58,594 nt of DNA, taken from contig JAITMK010000022.1 in NCBI GenBank assembly GCA_031277415.1, positions 1 to 58,594 on the forward strand. Reading direction: 5' to 3'. Numbering within the stretch: position 1 is the stretch's first letter; each line of letters starts with the position of its first letter. The translations under genes were made by a program, and so were the position numbers. Under the pieces are notes generated by a model. The model ran no database searches, had not been told where the DNA came from, and saw only the letters and a list, made by a program, of their open reading frames with translations. Source of the DNA: Azoarcus sp. Its GTDB lineage: Bacteria; Pseudomonadota; Gammaproteobacteria; Burkholderiales; Rhodocyclaceae. Of the stretch, positions 47,570 through 58,451 are shown one piece after another.

Positions 47570-48376
47570 ATGACATTCGATCTATGGTGGCTTGCCTATC
47601 CCCTGCTCGGCATCGTAGTGGGTTTTCTTGCCGGATTGTTCGGAATAGGCGGCGGAAGCATCACGGTTCCGATTTTGACCACCCTTTTCCTCGCCCAGGG
47701 ATTGCCACACGGACAAGTGGTTCATCTGGCGCTTGGCTCCTCGATGGCATCCATCGTGCTCACCTCGGTCTCCAGCTTGCGCGCGCACCACGCACGCGGC
47801 GCGGTGAACTGGGACATCGTCCGGCGAATCACGCCGGGCATTCTCGCGGGCACTTTTTTCGGCACTTTCATCGCCTCGCGCCTCGATACCGTGCCGCTGG
47901 CGGTGTTCTTTTCCTGTTTTCTGGGTTTCGTTGCCATTCAACTGCTGTGGGGCGTCAAACCGAAACCCACGCGCGAGTTGCCGTCCCGCGTCGGCATGAT
48001 TACCGTCGGGCTGTTCATCGGTTTCATCTCGGCGCTGGTGGCTATCGGCGGCGGTTCGCTTTCCGTACCCTTCATGATCTGGTGCAACGTCGAGGCGCGA
48101 CGCGCCATCGGCACCTCGTCGGCCATCGGCTTTCCCATTGCGCTGTCGGGCACGGTGGGCTACCTCGTCAACGGCTGGGCGGCGACAGGGATGCCGCCTC
48201 ATACCCTGGGCTACATCCATTTGCCTTCCCTGGTACTGGTCGGCGGGGTAAGTGTGCTCGTAGCGCCTCTCGGCGCGGCGTGCGCCCACCGAATGCCGGT
48301 GACGAGGTTGAGAAAATTCTACGCAGGAATGCTGATTCTGCTGGCGTTCGGAATGTTGCATACCGTATTTGGCTGA
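47570..48376 (+). CDS. TauE/SafE family sulfite/anion exporter
   Basis: This 268-residue inner-membrane protein has about eight helices arranged as two related halves. Each half starts with a glycine-rich motif: GFLAGLFGIGGGSITVPIL (residues 16-34) and LVAIGGGSLSVPFMIW (about 154-169). This internal duplication is characteristic of TauE/SafE (DUF81) proteins, proposed to export sulfite, sulfoacetate or related organosulfur anions. The ATG follows a short leader after the 6S terminator. No sulfur-metabolism gene is adjacent, so the substrate is unknown. Confidence 0.87.
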   Translation: MTFDLWWLAYPLLGIVVGFLAGLFGIGGGSITVPILTTLFLAQGLPHGQVVHLALGSSMASIVLTSVSSLRAHHARGAVNWDIVRRITPGILAGTFFGTFIASRLDTVPLAVFFSCFLGFVAIQLLWGVKPKPTRELPSRVGMITVGLFIGFISALVAIGGGSLSVPFMIWCNVEARRAIGTSSAIGFPIALSGTVGYLVNGWAATGMPPHTLGYIHLPSLVLVGGVSVLVAPLGAACAHRMPVTRLRKFYAGMLILLAFGMLHTVFG

Positions 48377-48431
48377 ACGCCGCGCCGAAGCGCGTTATCA
48401 TCGGGGACTTTCCGTTTCCCCCTTCGGAGTA

Positions 48432-48554
48432 CCTGCATTACCCTGTCGACACAGCTTGTCATCCTGCTTGATACCGCAGGATCCACACGACGTCTGGATT
48501 CTGCGACTTCGCTTCGCTACGCGCAGAATGACAAGAGGGGTTTTCAAATCTTTC
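48432..48554. repeat. Dispersed double-hairpin repeat, copy E (inverted)
   Basis: Reverse-orientation copy between tauE-like and MBL genes: TGCATTACCCTGTCGACAC through CGCAGAATGACAAGAGGGG and TTTTCAAATC. It fills most of the 200-bp gap. Confidence 0.85.
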
Positions 48555-48576
48555 CTTCATACCTGAGCGCCGCGCC

Positions 48577-49227
48577 ATGATCGACTTCCGCATTCTTCCC
48601 GTCACATCGTTCCAACAAAACTGCACCTTTTTGTGGTGCGAAAAAACCCGCAAGGCGGCGGTGATCGACCCCGGCGGCGATGTCGACCGCATTTGCGCGG
48701 CCATCGACAAACTCGGGATCACGGTTGAACGCATTCTGCTCACCCACGGACACGTCGACCATGTGGGCGGCGCGGTGGCGCTGGCCGAAGCCCTTTCAGT
48801 ACCCATTGAAGGGCCGCACCGCGAAGACGCCTTTTTGGTAGAAGGCGACTACCTGTCCCAGCAGTGCAGTATGTTCGATCTGCCGCCAATTGCAGGTTTC
48901 ACGCCGTCGCGCTGGTTCGAGGACGGCGACGAGGTACGCATTGGCGATGAAACGCTCCAGGTTCTTCACGCTCCGGGCCACACCCCGGGGCATGTCGTGT
49001 ACTTCCATGCCGAAGCCAGACTGGCGCAGGTGGGGGACGTGCTTTTCGCGGGATCGGTCGGGCGCACCGATTTCCCGCGCGGCGATCATTCCGCCCTTAT
49101 CCGCTCCATCCGTGAACATTTATTTCCGCTCGGCGATGATGTAAATTTCATACCCGGACACGGACCGATGTCCAGTTTCGGTGACGAGCGGGTATACAAT
49201 CCCTACGTCGGTGACGAGCGGGTTTAA
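48577..49227 (+). CDS. MBL-fold hydrolase (GloB-like, YcbL type)
   Basis: This 216-residue metallo-beta-lactamase-fold hydrolase has metal-binding residues in LLTHGHVDHVGGAVAL (about 48-63), HAPGHTPGHVVYF (about 130-142) and VGDVLFAGSVGRTDFPRGDH (about 151-170). It is the short type II glyoxalase-like form (YcbL), which lacks the C-terminal substrate domain of full GloB; the natural substrate is uncertain. The C-terminus has a small internal duplication (GDERVYNPYVGDERV) in which eight to nine codons are repeated. Confidence 0.86.
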   Translation: MIDFRILPVTSFQQNCTFLWCEKTRKAAVIDPGGDVDRICAAIDKLGITVERILLTHGHVDHVGGAVALAEALSVPIEGPHREDAFLVEGDYLSQQCSMFDLPPIAGFTPSRWFEDGDEVRIGDETLQVLHAPGHTPGHVVYFHAEARLAQVGDVLFAGSVGRTDFPRGDHSALIRSIREHLFPLGDDVNFIPGHGPMSSFGDERVYNPYVGDERV

Positions 49228-49326
49228 TCGGTTTATCTGCGGCAACTACTTGTTGTAAAAGGGGAATATTTCCTGAAAGGACACAAAAAACTTTACTTTT
49301 GGCGATATTTCCGTTAATATTTAACA

Positions 49327-50196
49327 ATGCGTTACCGTATCACCTTTCTTTCTCTTGGTTTTTTGCTAGCGCTCCCGTTGATCGCAGGCGCCGCGTTGTC
49401 CGGCGCCCGGGACAAAGCGGCTCAGCCGTCTGCTGCTCGCTCCGAGAACGCGCGGGGTTCCGTCACCATTGCGCGCGCTGTCCGTAGCGGCCCGGTGTTT
49501 GGCCTCGTTGCTATCGCGGCATTCACTTCCACACGCGCAGCCCGCGACCCGATTTCTGTATTTACGCCGACCGAACTTTCCAATCAGGCTCCGATCGCTG
49601 TCACCGCTGCTGCCAACACCCTGCTGAATACGGCCAAAACCACGTCCAACAATGCGGCTCTGCTGCAAGTCGTCGAAACATCTTACGCTGCGGCAATCTC
49701 CTCCGGTCACAAGTCCGGGCTGAGCGGGCTGTCGGTTGCAAGGCATTCGCCAAATGCCTCTGCCGCGCAAAAGTTGCTTGGCGAAGGTTTCATGTACATC
49801 GGCGTACCTTATCGCTGGGGCGGAACCTCCCCGATTACCGGGATGGATTGCAGCGGCCTCGTGCAGCTTGTCTTCCGCAACGCCGTCGGGATCGATCTGC
49901 CGCGTACCGCAATTGAGCAAGCGGCTCAGGGCAACCGGGTCAGTGTGCGTGAACTCAAACCGGGTGACCTGGTGTTTTTCAATACCATTGGTCAGAACAT
50001 TTCCCACGTCGGCATTTACGTGGGTAACGGTAAATTCCTCCACGCCCCTGCCACGGGCAAGCTCGTGCGCATCGACAAACTCTACAACAGATTCTGGGCG
50101 CAGCGTTATGTCACGGCTCGCCGCATGATAAGTGATGTCGAGGGGTCGACCCGTCTTGCTGCCGCTCTCGCCACAGCCACCACCGCCTCTGAATAA
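49327..50196 (+). CDS. NlpC/P60 family peptidoglycan endopeptidase
   Basis: This 289-residue exported C40 peptidase probably cleaves peptide stems of peptidoglycan. Residues 1-22 are a signal peptide (ITFLSLGFLLALPLIAGAA). A Ser/Ala/Thr-rich low-complexity segment covers about 25-145. The catalytic domain (about 150-265) has YIGVPYRWGGTSPITGMDCS with nucleophile Cys175, then ISHVGIYVGNGKFLHAP with His227 and the third polar residue His239. The ATG at 49327 follows an AT-rich leader. It precedes the aat-bpt pair by about 100 bases, not obviously in one operon. Confidence 0.88.
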   Translation: MRYRITFLSLGFLLALPLIAGAALSGARDKAAQPSAARSENARGSVTIARAVRSGPVFGLVAIAAFTSTRAARDPISVFTPTELSNQAPIAVTAAANTLLNTAKTTSNNAALLQVVETSYAAAISSGHKSGLSGLSVARHSPNASAAQKLLGEGFMYIGVPYRWGGTSPITGMDCSGLVQLVFRNAVGIDLPRTAIEQAAQGNRVSVRELKPGDLVFFNTIGQNISHVGIYVGNGKFLHAPATGKLVRIDKLYNRFWAQRYVTARRMISDVEGSTRLAAALATATTASE

Positions 50197-50299
50197 GAGG
50201 AAACCCTGTAAAAATGAAACACAGCGCCGCTATCGAGGCGCACGGTTCGTTTGTGAGAAACCACGCTTTACTCTCACCGTAATTCTGTAACACTAAGGC

Positions 50300-51043
50300 A
50301 TGGCTTCGCGCACGATTCCCTGGCTCGGCGATTCAACTGATTTTCCAGATTTCCCCGACGCCGCCACGGCCCTCGAAGAACCCAACGGTCTGGTTGCTGC
50401 CGGAGGGGATCTTTCGCCCGAGTGGTTGCTTGCTGCTTACCGGCGCGGACTTTTCCCGTGGTTCAACGAAGACGACCCCATCCTGTGGTGGAGCCCCGAT
50501 CCGCGCCTTGTCCTCTTCCCGCATGAAATTCGCATTCATCGCTCACTGCGCCGGGTCTTGCGGCAACGCCGCTTCGAGGTAAGGGTCGATACCGACTTTC
50601 CCGCTGTCATCGCCGCCTGCGCCATGCCGCGCGAACCCGGCGGAGGAACCTGGATTATTCCGGCCATGCAGGACGCCTACTGCCGAATGTTCGAACTTGG
50701 TCATGCTCATAGTGTTGAATGCTGGCTCGAAGACCGCCTGGTAGGTGGACTATACGGAATGGCGCTTGGCCGTGTGTTTTTTGGCGAATCCATGTTTTCG
50801 CTTGAAGCCGACGCTTCAAAGGTTGCGCTCGCTCATCTGACCAGGCTGCTCATGGCAAAGAATTTCACCGTAATCGACTGCCAGATGAGTACCGCGCATT
50901 TGCAGTCGATGGGCGCGCGGGAAATCTCCCGTGATGAATTTTGCAGCGGACTCGAACGTTGGGCAGCAACAATCGAACCGGCACGGCGCTGGCCTGCCGA
51001 TCTTGCCGCATCGATCAACTGGAACGACACTGCCGCAGCCTGA
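50300..51043 (+). CDS. aat: Leucyl/phenylalanyl-tRNA-protein transferase
   Basis: Aat adds Leu or Phe to N-terminal Arg/Lys of proteins, marking them for ClpS/ClpAP degradation. The 247-residue sequence has the family blocks [20 protein letters not shown] (about 31-50), [27 protein letters not shown]-like [20 protein letters not shown] and [20 protein letters not shown] (about 156-175). It lies directly before bpt with seven bases between the stop and the next start, so the two N-end-rule transferases form one unit. Confidence 0.95.
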   Translation: MASRTIPWLGDSTDFPDFPDAATALEEPNGLVAAGGDLSPEWLLAAYRRGLFPWFNEDDPILWWSPDPRLVLFPHEIRIHRSLRRVLRQRRFEVRVDTDFPAVIAACAMPREPGGGTWIIPAMQDAYCRMFELGHAHSVECWLEDRLVGGLYGMALGRVFFGESMFSLEADASKVALAHLTRLLMAKNFTVIDCQMSTAHLQSMGAREISRDEFCSGLERWAATIEPARRWPADLAASINWNDTAAA

Positions 51044-51050
51044 GGTATCC

Positions 51051-51815
51051 ATGCGTCAGAACGACAACTTTTCTCCGATCCGTTTCTACGCTACCGCGCC
51101 GTATACCTGCTCCTATCTGCCAGAGCGCACGGCGCGCTCTCAAGTTGCGCTGACCAAAGTCATCGAAACGCCTGCCCTGCCCCCCGAAACCGACTTGAAT
51201 GCCGATCTCGGTATTGTTTATAGCGCGCTGCTCGTACAACACGGTTTCCGGCGCAGCGGTACGTTCATCTACCGCCCTCATTGCGACGATTGTCGTTCTT
51301 GTGTGCCGGTGCGCCTGCCTGTCGAGCGGTTTATCCCGGATCGCAGCCAGCGCCGCGCCATGCGCTGTCATGCCGGGCTTGCTGTCCATATTGGTCCTCC
51401 TGCGTACAGCGAAGAGCATTTTCTTCTTTACCAGCGTTACCTTCATGCGCGTCACCCGCAAGGCGGCATGGACGAAGACAGCCGTGAGCAATACCAGCAG
51501 TTCCTGCTGCAAAGCCCGGTTGAAACTTCTTTCGTTGAATTCCGCGATAACGGCATCCTGCGCATGGTCTGCGTCATCGACAAGCTGGGAGATGGTTTTT
51601 CCAGCGTCTATACCTTTTTCGATCCCGATTTGCCGCACGCTTCACTCGGAACCTATGCCGTGTTGTGGCAGATCGAAGCCTGCCGCCAGGCACGCCTGCC
51701 CCATCTGTACCTCGGTTACTGGATCAGGGAAAGCCACAAAATGGCCTACAAGACCCGCTTTCGTCCCATCGAGGGCTACCGGGAAGGGCTCTGGCGGGAG
51801 ATTGAACCCGGCTGA
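51051..51815 (+). CDS. bpt: Aspartate/glutamate leucyltransferase Bpt
   Basis: Bpt (bacterial homologue of eukaryotic Ate1) adds Leu to N-terminal Asp or Glu of proteins for ClpS-dependent degradation. This 254-residue protein has an N-terminal Cys-containing segment ([15 protein letters not shown], about 17-31) and [20 protein letters not shown] (about 73-92), then [20 protein letters not shown] (about 217-236) in the GNAT-like core. The ATG at 51051 has TGAGG upstream and follows the aat stop closely. Confidence 0.94.
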   Translation: MRQNDNFSPIRFYATAPYTCSYLPERTARSQVALTKVIETPALPPETDLNADLGIVYSALLVQHGFRRSGTFIYRPHCDDCRSCVPVRLPVERFIPDRSQRRAMRCHAGLAVHIGPPAYSEEHFLLYQRYLHARHPQGGMDEDSREQYQQFLLQSPVETSFVEFRDNGILRMVCVIDKLGDGFSSVYTFFDPDLPHASLGTYAVLWQIEACRQARLPHLYLGYWIRESHKMAYKTRFRPIEGYREGLWREIEPG

Positions 51816-52101
51816 ATCGATCTTCGCCAGAACCGGGCGTTTATGTAAAGCTCTTGATAAAACATGACATCAGTCAATTTTTAACGAGCATAAGCAAACT
51901 CAATGCCATAGACTGGCGCAGCCCATTGTTGCCTGATTCTCCTCCCTTTGGCACACACCACAGTTCTCCTGCACACACTTACTTCTTGTCACCCAAAATA
52001 TTCGTTTTTCCTGTCCAGTAAAAATATCCAATAAAAATAGGCTGGCAGTAAAAAAGATATCCGCTGAAAACCGCGATGACAAGACCGGAAAGGACTCCCA
52101 C

Positions 52102-54807
52102 ATGAAAGCGCTCTACGTTCATACCCACGCCCGATGGTTCGCCAGGGATGCCGCGTCCGTACTGGGAAAGCTGAAAACCTCCGCGGATCGAGGATTGACC
52201 GCCGCGCAGGCGGACGAACGGCTTCTCGAATTCGGCCCCAATGAACTTCCCGCCGTCAAGGCGGATCATGCCCTTGTCCGGTTTCTCAGACACTTCCACG
52301 ATGTTCTCATCTACATACTTTTCGTCTGTGCCTTCGTGACCCTGGTTCTCGGGCATTACGTCGATACCGTGGTCATTCTCATTGTGGCCGTGGTCAACGC
52401 AGCGATTGGCTATTTCCAGGAAAACAAGGCAGAGAAGGCTCTCAACGACATCCGAAGCCTGCTTTCGCCTCGGGCTTCGGTCATTCGGGACGGCACGCGC
52501 GTCGACGTGGACGCTACGGGGCTGACCCTCGGCGATATCGTGTACCTTTCTCCCGGCGATAAAATCCCCGCCGACCTGCGCCTTTTCCGGGTGGAAAATC
52601 TGCGCGTGGAGGAATCGGCCCTCACTGGCGAAGCGGTGCCCTCTGAAAAGCAGATTCGCCCCATTGCTCCCGAAACCGTGCTCGGCGACCGTTCAAACAT
52701 GGCCTATTGCGGCACCACAGTCAGCGCAGGCACGGGCTACGGCGTGGTGGTGGACATCGGCACAGATACGGAAATAGGCCGTATCAACCAGCTCATCGCC
52801 GAAGTGGGCGCCACGACGACGCCGCTCATCCGGCAAATGGCGGCTTTCGGCAAGACCGTTTCCGTAGTGATCATCGGCGTTGCCGCCCTGGTTTATCTGT
52901 TTGGGCATTTTTTCCGCGACTACGGGCCGTCGGAACTGCTGCTCTCGACCATCGGGCTGGCGATCGCGGCCATTCCCGAAGGACTTCCCGCCATCCTCTC
53001 CATCATCCTCGCCATCGGCGTGCAGAATATGGCAAAGCGCAACGCTATCGTGCGCAATCTTCCGTCGGTGGAGACGCTTGGTTCTGTCTCGGTGATCTGC
53101 TCTGACAAGACCGGCACCCTGACTCAGAACGAGATGACCGTCAAAAACCTTGTCGTACATGACGCCGGTTTTACCGTCACCGGTTCCGGCTACGCGCCGA
53201 CGGGAGAAATCCGCCAGGGAGACGACCCTGCCCCCCTGGGCGAAGGGTCGTTGTTGCGCCTGCTCCTGACCTGCTTCAAGCATTGCAATGACGCATCCTT
53301 GTCGCAGGAGGCGAAAAACACCTGGACCGTGCAGGGCGACCCGACCGAAGGCGCGCTGCTGACCGTCTATGAAAAGGCGGATCTCGATGCGGAATTGCCT
53401 TCCCGCATCGCTGCGCTGCCTTTCGACTCGGAATATAAGTACATGGCGACCCTGGCCGACGGGGATCAGGACGGCATTCTGTATATCAAAGGTGCTCCGG
53501 ACAGGCTTCTGAGCATGGCCGGTCAGGAAATGACTTCAAACGGCCCGGCGCCCCTGGAACGGGAACGCTGGGAAAAGGCCGTCTCCGGCCTTGCGGCTGA
53601 AGGCAAGCGCGTGCTGGGCGCCGCAATAAAGTTTGTCTCTTCCGGTAAAACGGCCATCGCGCATGAAGACCTGCAAGAAGGTGTCATCTTCCTCGGACTC
53701 GCCGGTATCGTGGATCCGCCCCGTGAAGAAGTGGTCGACGCCGTTGCCGTGTGCCGTGCGGCAGGCATCCGGGTCAAGATGATTACCGGCGACCATGCGG
53801 ACACGGCCAAAGCCATCGGTAAGGAGTTGGGCATCGGCAATGCTGAAAAGGCGCTGACCGGCAATGAGCTGGACGACATGACCGATGAGCAATTTTTTGC
53901 CGCCGCCTGTAAATATGACATTTTCGCCCGCACCAGCCCGGAGCACAAACTGAAACTGGTCAAAGCCCTGCAAGCTCACGGCGCTATTTGCGCCATGACC
54001 GGCGACGGCGTCAACGACGCCCCGGCGCTACGCATGGCCGACGTGGGCGTGGCTATGGGCATCAAGGGAACGGAAGTTACCAAGGATGCGGCGGAAATCG
54101 TGCTGGCGGATGACAACTTCAGCACCATCGCAGCGGCGGTGGAAGAAGGCCGCAGGGTTTACGACAACCTGAAAAAAACCATCCTCTTCATCCTGCCGAC
54201 CAACGGGGCGGAAAGTTTTCTGATCATCGCCAGTATCCTGTTCGGCACGATGATTCCCCTGACGCCGGTCCAGATTCTGTGGGTGAACATGGTCACCTCC
54301 GTCACGGTCTCTCTGGCTCTGGCGTTCGAACCGGCAGAACCCGGCGTAATGGCCCGCCCCCCGCGCGATGCCGCCGAACCGCTTCTGAGTCGCTATTTTC
54401 TCTGGCGAATTCTGTTCGTTTCCCTGCTGATCGGCGGTTTGACCCTGGCGCTGAGCATTCAACTGCTCGATGCCGGTTATTCGGAAGACAAGGTCCGCAC
54501 CGTGACCCTGCTGACCATCGTGCTGTGCCAGGCGTTCCATCTCTTCAACAACCGGAGCATCCGCCAACCGGCGCATGCGCTCGACTTTCTGGGAAACAAG
54601 GCGGTTTTCGCGGTGTGCGGTTTGATGCTGCTGCTTCAGCTTGCCGTCATCTATTTGCCATTCATGAATGACGTGTTCGACACCGTGCCGCTGGGGCCGA
54701 AAGATTGGCTGGTACCCATTCTGCTCGGCGCCGTCGTCTTCCTCGTGGTTGAAGGTGAAAAGTACGCCATGCGCAGACTGGACGCCCGCAAGGCGGTTCC
54801 AGATTAA
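52102..54807 (+). CDS. P-type cation-transporting ATPase (type IIA, PacL-like)
   Basis: This 901-residue inner-membrane P-type ATPase shows the N-terminal cation-ATPase domain (residues 5-75), actuator motif [12 protein letters not shown], phosphorylation site [12 protein letters not shown] with Asp335, and the hinge [20 protein letters not shown]. Membrane helix 4 carries [15 protein letters not shown]; the PEGLP form is that of Ca-transporting (PacL/SERCA) and related type II pumps, so Ca2+ or Mn2+ export is the best guess. About ten membrane helices are visible, four of them in the C-terminal third. It is monocistronic after a 286-base gap, with AAAGGA before the ATG and a TACGAACCGG repeat after the stop. 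Confidence 0.9.
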   Translation: MKALYVHTHARWFARDAASVLGKLKTSADRGLTAAQADERLLEFGPNELPAVKADHALVRFLRHFHDVLIYILFVCAFVTLVLGHYVDTVVILIVAVVNAAIGYFQENKAEKALNDIRSLLSPRASVIRDGTRVDVDATGLTLGDIVYLSPGDKIPADLRLFRVENLRVEESALTGEAVPSEKQIRPIAPETVLGDRSNMAYCGTTVSAGTGYGVVVDIGTDTEIGRINQLIAEVGATTTPLIRQMAAFGKTVSVVIIGVAALVYLFGHFFRDYGPSELLLSTIGLAIAAIPEGLPAILSIILAIGVQNMAKRNAIVRNLPSVETLGSVSVICSDKTGTLTQNEMTVKNLVVHDAGFTVTGSGYAPTGEIRQGDDPAPLGEGSLLRLLLTCFKHCNDASLSQEAKNTWTVQGDPTEGALLTVYEKADLDAELPSRIAALPFDSEYKYMATLADGDQDGILYIKGAPDRLLSMAGQEMTSNGPAPLERERWEKAVSGLAAEGKRVLGAAIKFVSSGKTAIAHEDLQEGVIFLGLAGIVDPPREEVVDAVAVCRAAGIRVKMITGDHADTAKAIGKELGIGNAEKALTGNELDDMTDEQFFAAACKYDIFARTSPEHKLKLVKALQAHGAICAMTGDGVNDAPALRMADVGVAMGIKGTEVTKDAAEIVLADDNFSTIAAAVEEGRRVYDNLKKTILFILPTNGAESFLIIASILFGTMIPLTPVQILWVNMVTSVTVSLALAFEPAEPGVMARPPRDAAEPLLSRYFLWRILFVSLLIGGLTLALSIQLLDAGYSEDKVRTVTLLTIVLCQAFHLFNNRSIRQPAHALDFLGNKAVFAVCGLMLLLQLAVIYLPFMNDVFDTVPLGPKDWLVPILLGAVVFLVVEGEKYAMRRLDARKAVPD

Positions 54808-54813
54808 TAGAGC

Positions 54814-54860
54814 GGTTTTTGTTTCATCCTGTACGAACCGGCTTGCCCGGATTTTGACGG
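54814..54860. repeat. Interspersed repeat with TACGAACCGG core, copy 2
   Basis: Diverged copy of the 47-base unit at 36564-36610: GGTTTTTGTT, CATCCTGTACGAACCGG, then GGATTTTGACGG. It lies between the convergent P-type ATPase and dnaE genes. Confidence 0.6.
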
Positions 54861-54885
54861 TGGAGGTAAGGCCATTCTGGACTCT

Positions 54886-57800
54886 TCAATCGGCATACAC
54901 CACTTCCACTGCCCCGGGCGGCAGCCATTCACGCAAGTTTTCAAGCAGGGCATCGTCGGGTTTCACCTGCCAGCCATCTCCCAGGGCAAGATCGCCTTCC
55001 GCGCTACCATTGCGGACACTGACCTGCACGGGACAAACGGCGGCACGGAAAGGTTCGAGCAGGGCGGATAGCCGATCAATGGCCGCCTCGGCAGTGCCGT
55101 TCAATGCTCCAATATCCAACTGCAAGCGCAGACCGCGCGCAAAGCGGGCGCGGGCTTCGGAGAAATTCAGCAGACGCTCGGCTACGATGCGCAGGCCGCC
55201 GGAAAATTCGTCCTCACTTGCCTTGCCCTCGATCAACAGCACTTCGTCGACAGCAATCTTGTCGCGGCAAGCGTCGAGGGTTTCGCTATATACGGTTACT
55301 TCGCGCGCCATGGTTCCATCATCGAGCAGGATAAAGGCCGTTTTTCCGCGCACACCCATCTTGTAACGCACTTCCATTGCAATACCGGCCAGCATGACCG
55401 GATCGCGCGAAGCGGCAAGCCGGGCAAGCGGCTGGCGAACAAAGCGGCGCACTTCGGCCCTGCAGGCGTCGAAGAGGTGACCGGAAAAGAAGAACCCCAT
55501 CGCCAGTTTTTCTTCTTTCAACCGCATACGTTCCGCCCAGGGGCGCGCAGCGACGAATTCGACCGCCGCACCGGCCGCTTCCGGCAACGCATCGAACAGC
55601 CCGCTTTGCATTGCGTTGGCAGCGGCCTGTTCGGCGGCTTCAATCGCCAGGGAAACAGAAGCCATCAACTGCGCGCGGTCGCGGCCGACATGGCCGGAGA
55701 ACGTATCCATCGCGCCCGCGCGGATCAGGGCTTCGATCACCCGGCGATTGGCATGGCGGCGGTCGACCCGTGTGCAGAAGTCGAACAGGTCGAAAAAAAC
55801 GCCGCCCTGCTCGCGCGCGGCAAGAATGGCTTGCACGGCAGGCTCGCCGACGCCTTTGATCGCACCAAGCCCGTAGCGGATGGTCTTGCGATCAACCGGC
55901 ACGAAACGGTAGCCGGACTCATTGGCATCGGGAGGCAGAATTTTCAGCCCGTTATGGAGCGCATCATCGACAAAAACCTTGATGGCGTCGGTGTTGTCGA
56001 GATCGGATGACAGGGTGGCCGCCATGAAGGCGGAACAATGGTGCGCTTTGAGCCAGGCAGTGTGGTAGGTGACGACCGCGTAGGCCGCAGTATGGGATTT
56101 ATTGAAGCCGTATTCTGCAAACTTGGTCATCAGATCGAAGAGACGCTCGGCCAGCTTGGGGTCGTAACCCTTTTGCTCTGCGCCTTCGGCGATGATGCTG
56201 CGGTGCTTTGCCATTTCCTCGGGCTTTTTCTTGCCCATCGCCCGCCGCAGCATGTCGGCCCCGCCCAGGGTGTAACCGCCGATGATCTGCGAAATCTGCA
56301 TGACCTGTTCCTGGTATACGATGACGCCGTAGGTCGGCTCCAGGCACGCCTTGAGATCAGGATGGAAGTATTCGATTCTCTGCTGGCCTTTCTTGCGCAG
56401 AATGAAATCATCGACCATCCCGGAACCCAGAGGCCCGGGCCGGTAGAGCGCAAGCACGGCGATGATGTCCTCGAAACGGTCGGGGCCGAGCTTTTTCAGG
56501 AGCTTCTTCATGCCCTCCGATTCAACCTGGAAAATCGCCGTGGTATTGGCATCCTTCAGAATCTGGTAAGCGCCGGGATCGTTGAAACCCAGGCTCTCCA
56601 GAAGAGGTCGGCTGCCTTCGAGGCATTCTACGTACTCGAGCGCAAGTTCGATGATGGTCAGGTTGCGCAGGCCGAGAAAGTCGAATTTCACAAGCCCCAC
56701 GGCTTCCACATCGTCCTTGTCGAACTGTGACACCGGCTGGGCATCCGCGCTGTCGGCAATGTAGAGCGGACAAAAATCGGTGAGTTTGTCCGGCGCGATC
56801 AACACACCCCCTGCGTGCATACCAACATTGCGCGTCAGCCCTTCCAGTGGTTCGGCCAGACTCCATAGTTTCTGAATGGCCTCGCCATCGTTGGTGTCCC
56901 GCATCATTTCAGTGAGTTGCGGCTCCATCTCCAGCGCGCGGGCGAGCGGAACCGGTTTGGGGCCATCGAGCGGGATCAGCTTGGAGATGCGATCACACAG
57001 ACCGTAGGGCAAATCGAGCACACGCCCCACATCGCGCACCACGGCCTTGGAGGCCATCGTGCCGAAGGTAGCGATCTGGCTCACCGCTTCCTCACCGTAG
57101 CGCTTGCGCACGTATTCGATGACGTAATGGCGGTTATCCTGACAAAAATCGATGTCGAAGTCGGGCATCGATACCCGTTCGGGATTCAGGAAACGTTCGA
57201 AGAGCAGCGCATAGGCAAGCGGGTCGAGATCGGTGATGCGCAGGCTGTAGGCGACAAGCGATCCGGCCCCCGAACCGCGCCCCGGTCCGACCGCCACGCC
57301 ATTGTCTTTTGCCCAACGGATGAAATCGGCCACGATCAGGAAGTAACCGGCAAAACCCATCTGGACGATGGTATCGATCTCGAATTGCAAGCGTTCTTCG
57401 TAACGGGAGCGCTGGCGCGCGCGTCCTTCCTCATCCGGATAAAGCTGCGCGAGGCGCGTTTCCAGCCCCTGCCGCGCTTCCCGCGCAAGAAAATCATCCA
57501 GACTCATGCCTTCCGGCGTCGGGAAATTCGGCAGAAAACTTTTGCCCATTTGCACGGTAAGCGAACAACGGCGGGCAATTTCCACCGAATTTTCGAGCGC
57601 CTCGGGAATATCGGCGAAGAGATCGCACATCTCTTCCTGACTTTTGAAATACTGCTCCGGGGTGAATTCGCGCGGACGGCGCTTGTCGGCCAGCACAAAC
57701 CCCTCGGCAATGCATACCCGCGCCTCGTGTGCCTCGAAATCCTCGCGGCGGAGGAACTGCACCGGATGTGTGGCAACCACCGGCAGACCGAGCCTCCCGG

Positions 57801-58401
57801 CCAGTGCCACCGCCTGGCGCACATAAATTTCCGTGCCCGGTTGTCCTGCCCGCTGTAGCTCGATGTACCAGGCATCAGGGAAAAGCTGCGCCCACTCACG
57901 CGCCAACCGCTCCGCCAGTTCCCCGTGACCATTGGCGAGCGCCTGCCCCACATCCCCCGCCTGCGCCCCGGAAAGGCACAACAACCCGCTTGCCGCGCCG
58001 TCCCGGAACCACTCGCGGCGCATCAGCGCCCTGCCCCGCGCCTTGTTCTCCATCCAGGCGCGGGTTAACAACCCGCACAGTTGTCCGAAGCCTTCGCGGT
58101 TTTTGCAGATCAGCAGCGCGCGCCAGGGTTTATCGCGCTCGTTCTCGTTTTCGATCCAGACATCCGCCCCAATGATCGGCTTCAAGCCCCGTTCACGCGC
58201 GGCCTTGTAGAACTTGACCATGCCGAAGAGGTTTCCGAGGTCGGAAACCCCCAACGCCGGCATCCCATCCTTTGCGGCAGCATCAAGCGCCGCGCCGATC
58301 CGGGCAATGCCGTCGGTAATCGAATACTCGGTGTGCAGACGCAGGTGGATGAATCGGGGGGAATGCGGCGCGAAGCCGGAATGAGAGGCAGGCACGTTCA
58401 T
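54886..58401 (-). CDS. dnaE: DNA polymerase III alpha subunit
   Basis: DnaE is the replicative polymerase. Full length at 1171 residues. The PHP domain opens with HLRLHTEYSITDGIARIGAA (about 21-40). The polymerase active site includes GPGRGSGAGSLVAYSL (about 368-383) and the catalytic Asp pair in MPDFDIDFCQDNRHYVIEYV (about 408-427). The finger/thumb region has FHPDLKACLEPTYGVIVYQE, followed by helix-hairpin-helix (LGAIKGVGEPAVQAILAARE) and an OB fold near the C-terminus. It stands alone on the minus strand, convergent with the P-type ATPase. Confidence 0.97.
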   Translation of the reverse strand: MNVPASHSGFAPHSPRFIHLRLHTEYSITDGIARIGAALDAAAKDGMPALGVSDLGNLFGMVKFYKAARERGLKPIIGADVWIENENERDKPWRALLICKNREGFGQLCGLLTRAWMENKARGRALMRREWFRDGAASGLLCLSGAQAGDVGQALANGHGELAERLAREWAQLFPDAWYIELQRAGQPGTEIYVRQAVALAGRLGLPVVATHPVQFLRREDFEAHEARVCIAEGFVLADKRRPREFTPEQYFKSQEEMCDLFADIPEALENSVEIARRCSLTVQMGKSFLPNFPTPEGMSLDDFLAREARQGLETRLAQLYPDEEGRARQRSRYEERLQFEIDTIVQMGFAGYFLIVADFIRWAKDNGVAVGPGRGSGAGSLVAYSLRITDLDPLAYALLFERFLNPERVSMPDFDIDFCQDNRHYVIEYVRKRYGEEAVSQIATFGTMASKAVVRDVGRVLDLPYGLCDRISKLIPLDGPKPVPLARALEMEPQLTEMMRDTNDGEAIQKLWSLAEPLEGLTRNVGMHAGGVLIAPDKLTDFCPLYIADSADAQPVSQFDKDDVEAVGLVKFDFLGLRNLTIIELALEYVECLEGSRPLLESLGFNDPGAYQILKDANTTAIFQVESEGMKKLLKKLGPDRFEDIIAVLALYRPGPLGSGMVDDFILRKKGQQRIEYFHPDLKACLEPTYGVIVYQEQVMQISQIIGGYTLGGADMLRRAMGKKKPEEMAKHRSIIAEGAEQKGYDPKLAERLFDLMTKFAEYGFNKSHTAAYAVVTYHTAWLKAHHCSAFMAATLSSDLDNTDAIKVFVDDALHNGLKILPPDANESGYRFVPVDRKTIRYGLGAIKGVGEPAVQAILAAREQGGVFFDLFDFCTRVDRRHANRRVIEALIRAGAMDTFSGHVGRDRAQLMASVSLAIEAAEQAAANAMQSGLFDALPEAAGAAVEFVAARPWAERMRLKEEKLAMGFFFSGHLFDACRAEVRRFVRQPLARLAASRDPVMLAGIAMEVRYKMGVRGKTAFILLDDGTMAREVTVYSETLDACRDKIAVDEVLLIEGKASEDEFSGGLRIVAERLLNFSEARARFARGLRLQLDIGALNGTAEAAIDRLSALLEPFRAAVCPVQVSVRNGSAEGDLALGDGWQVKPDDALLENLREWLPPGAVEVVYAD

Positions 58402-58451
58402 CCGGGCATTTTAGTCGTTCCCTGTTCCGACATGAAGCAGCGCAAGCGTTC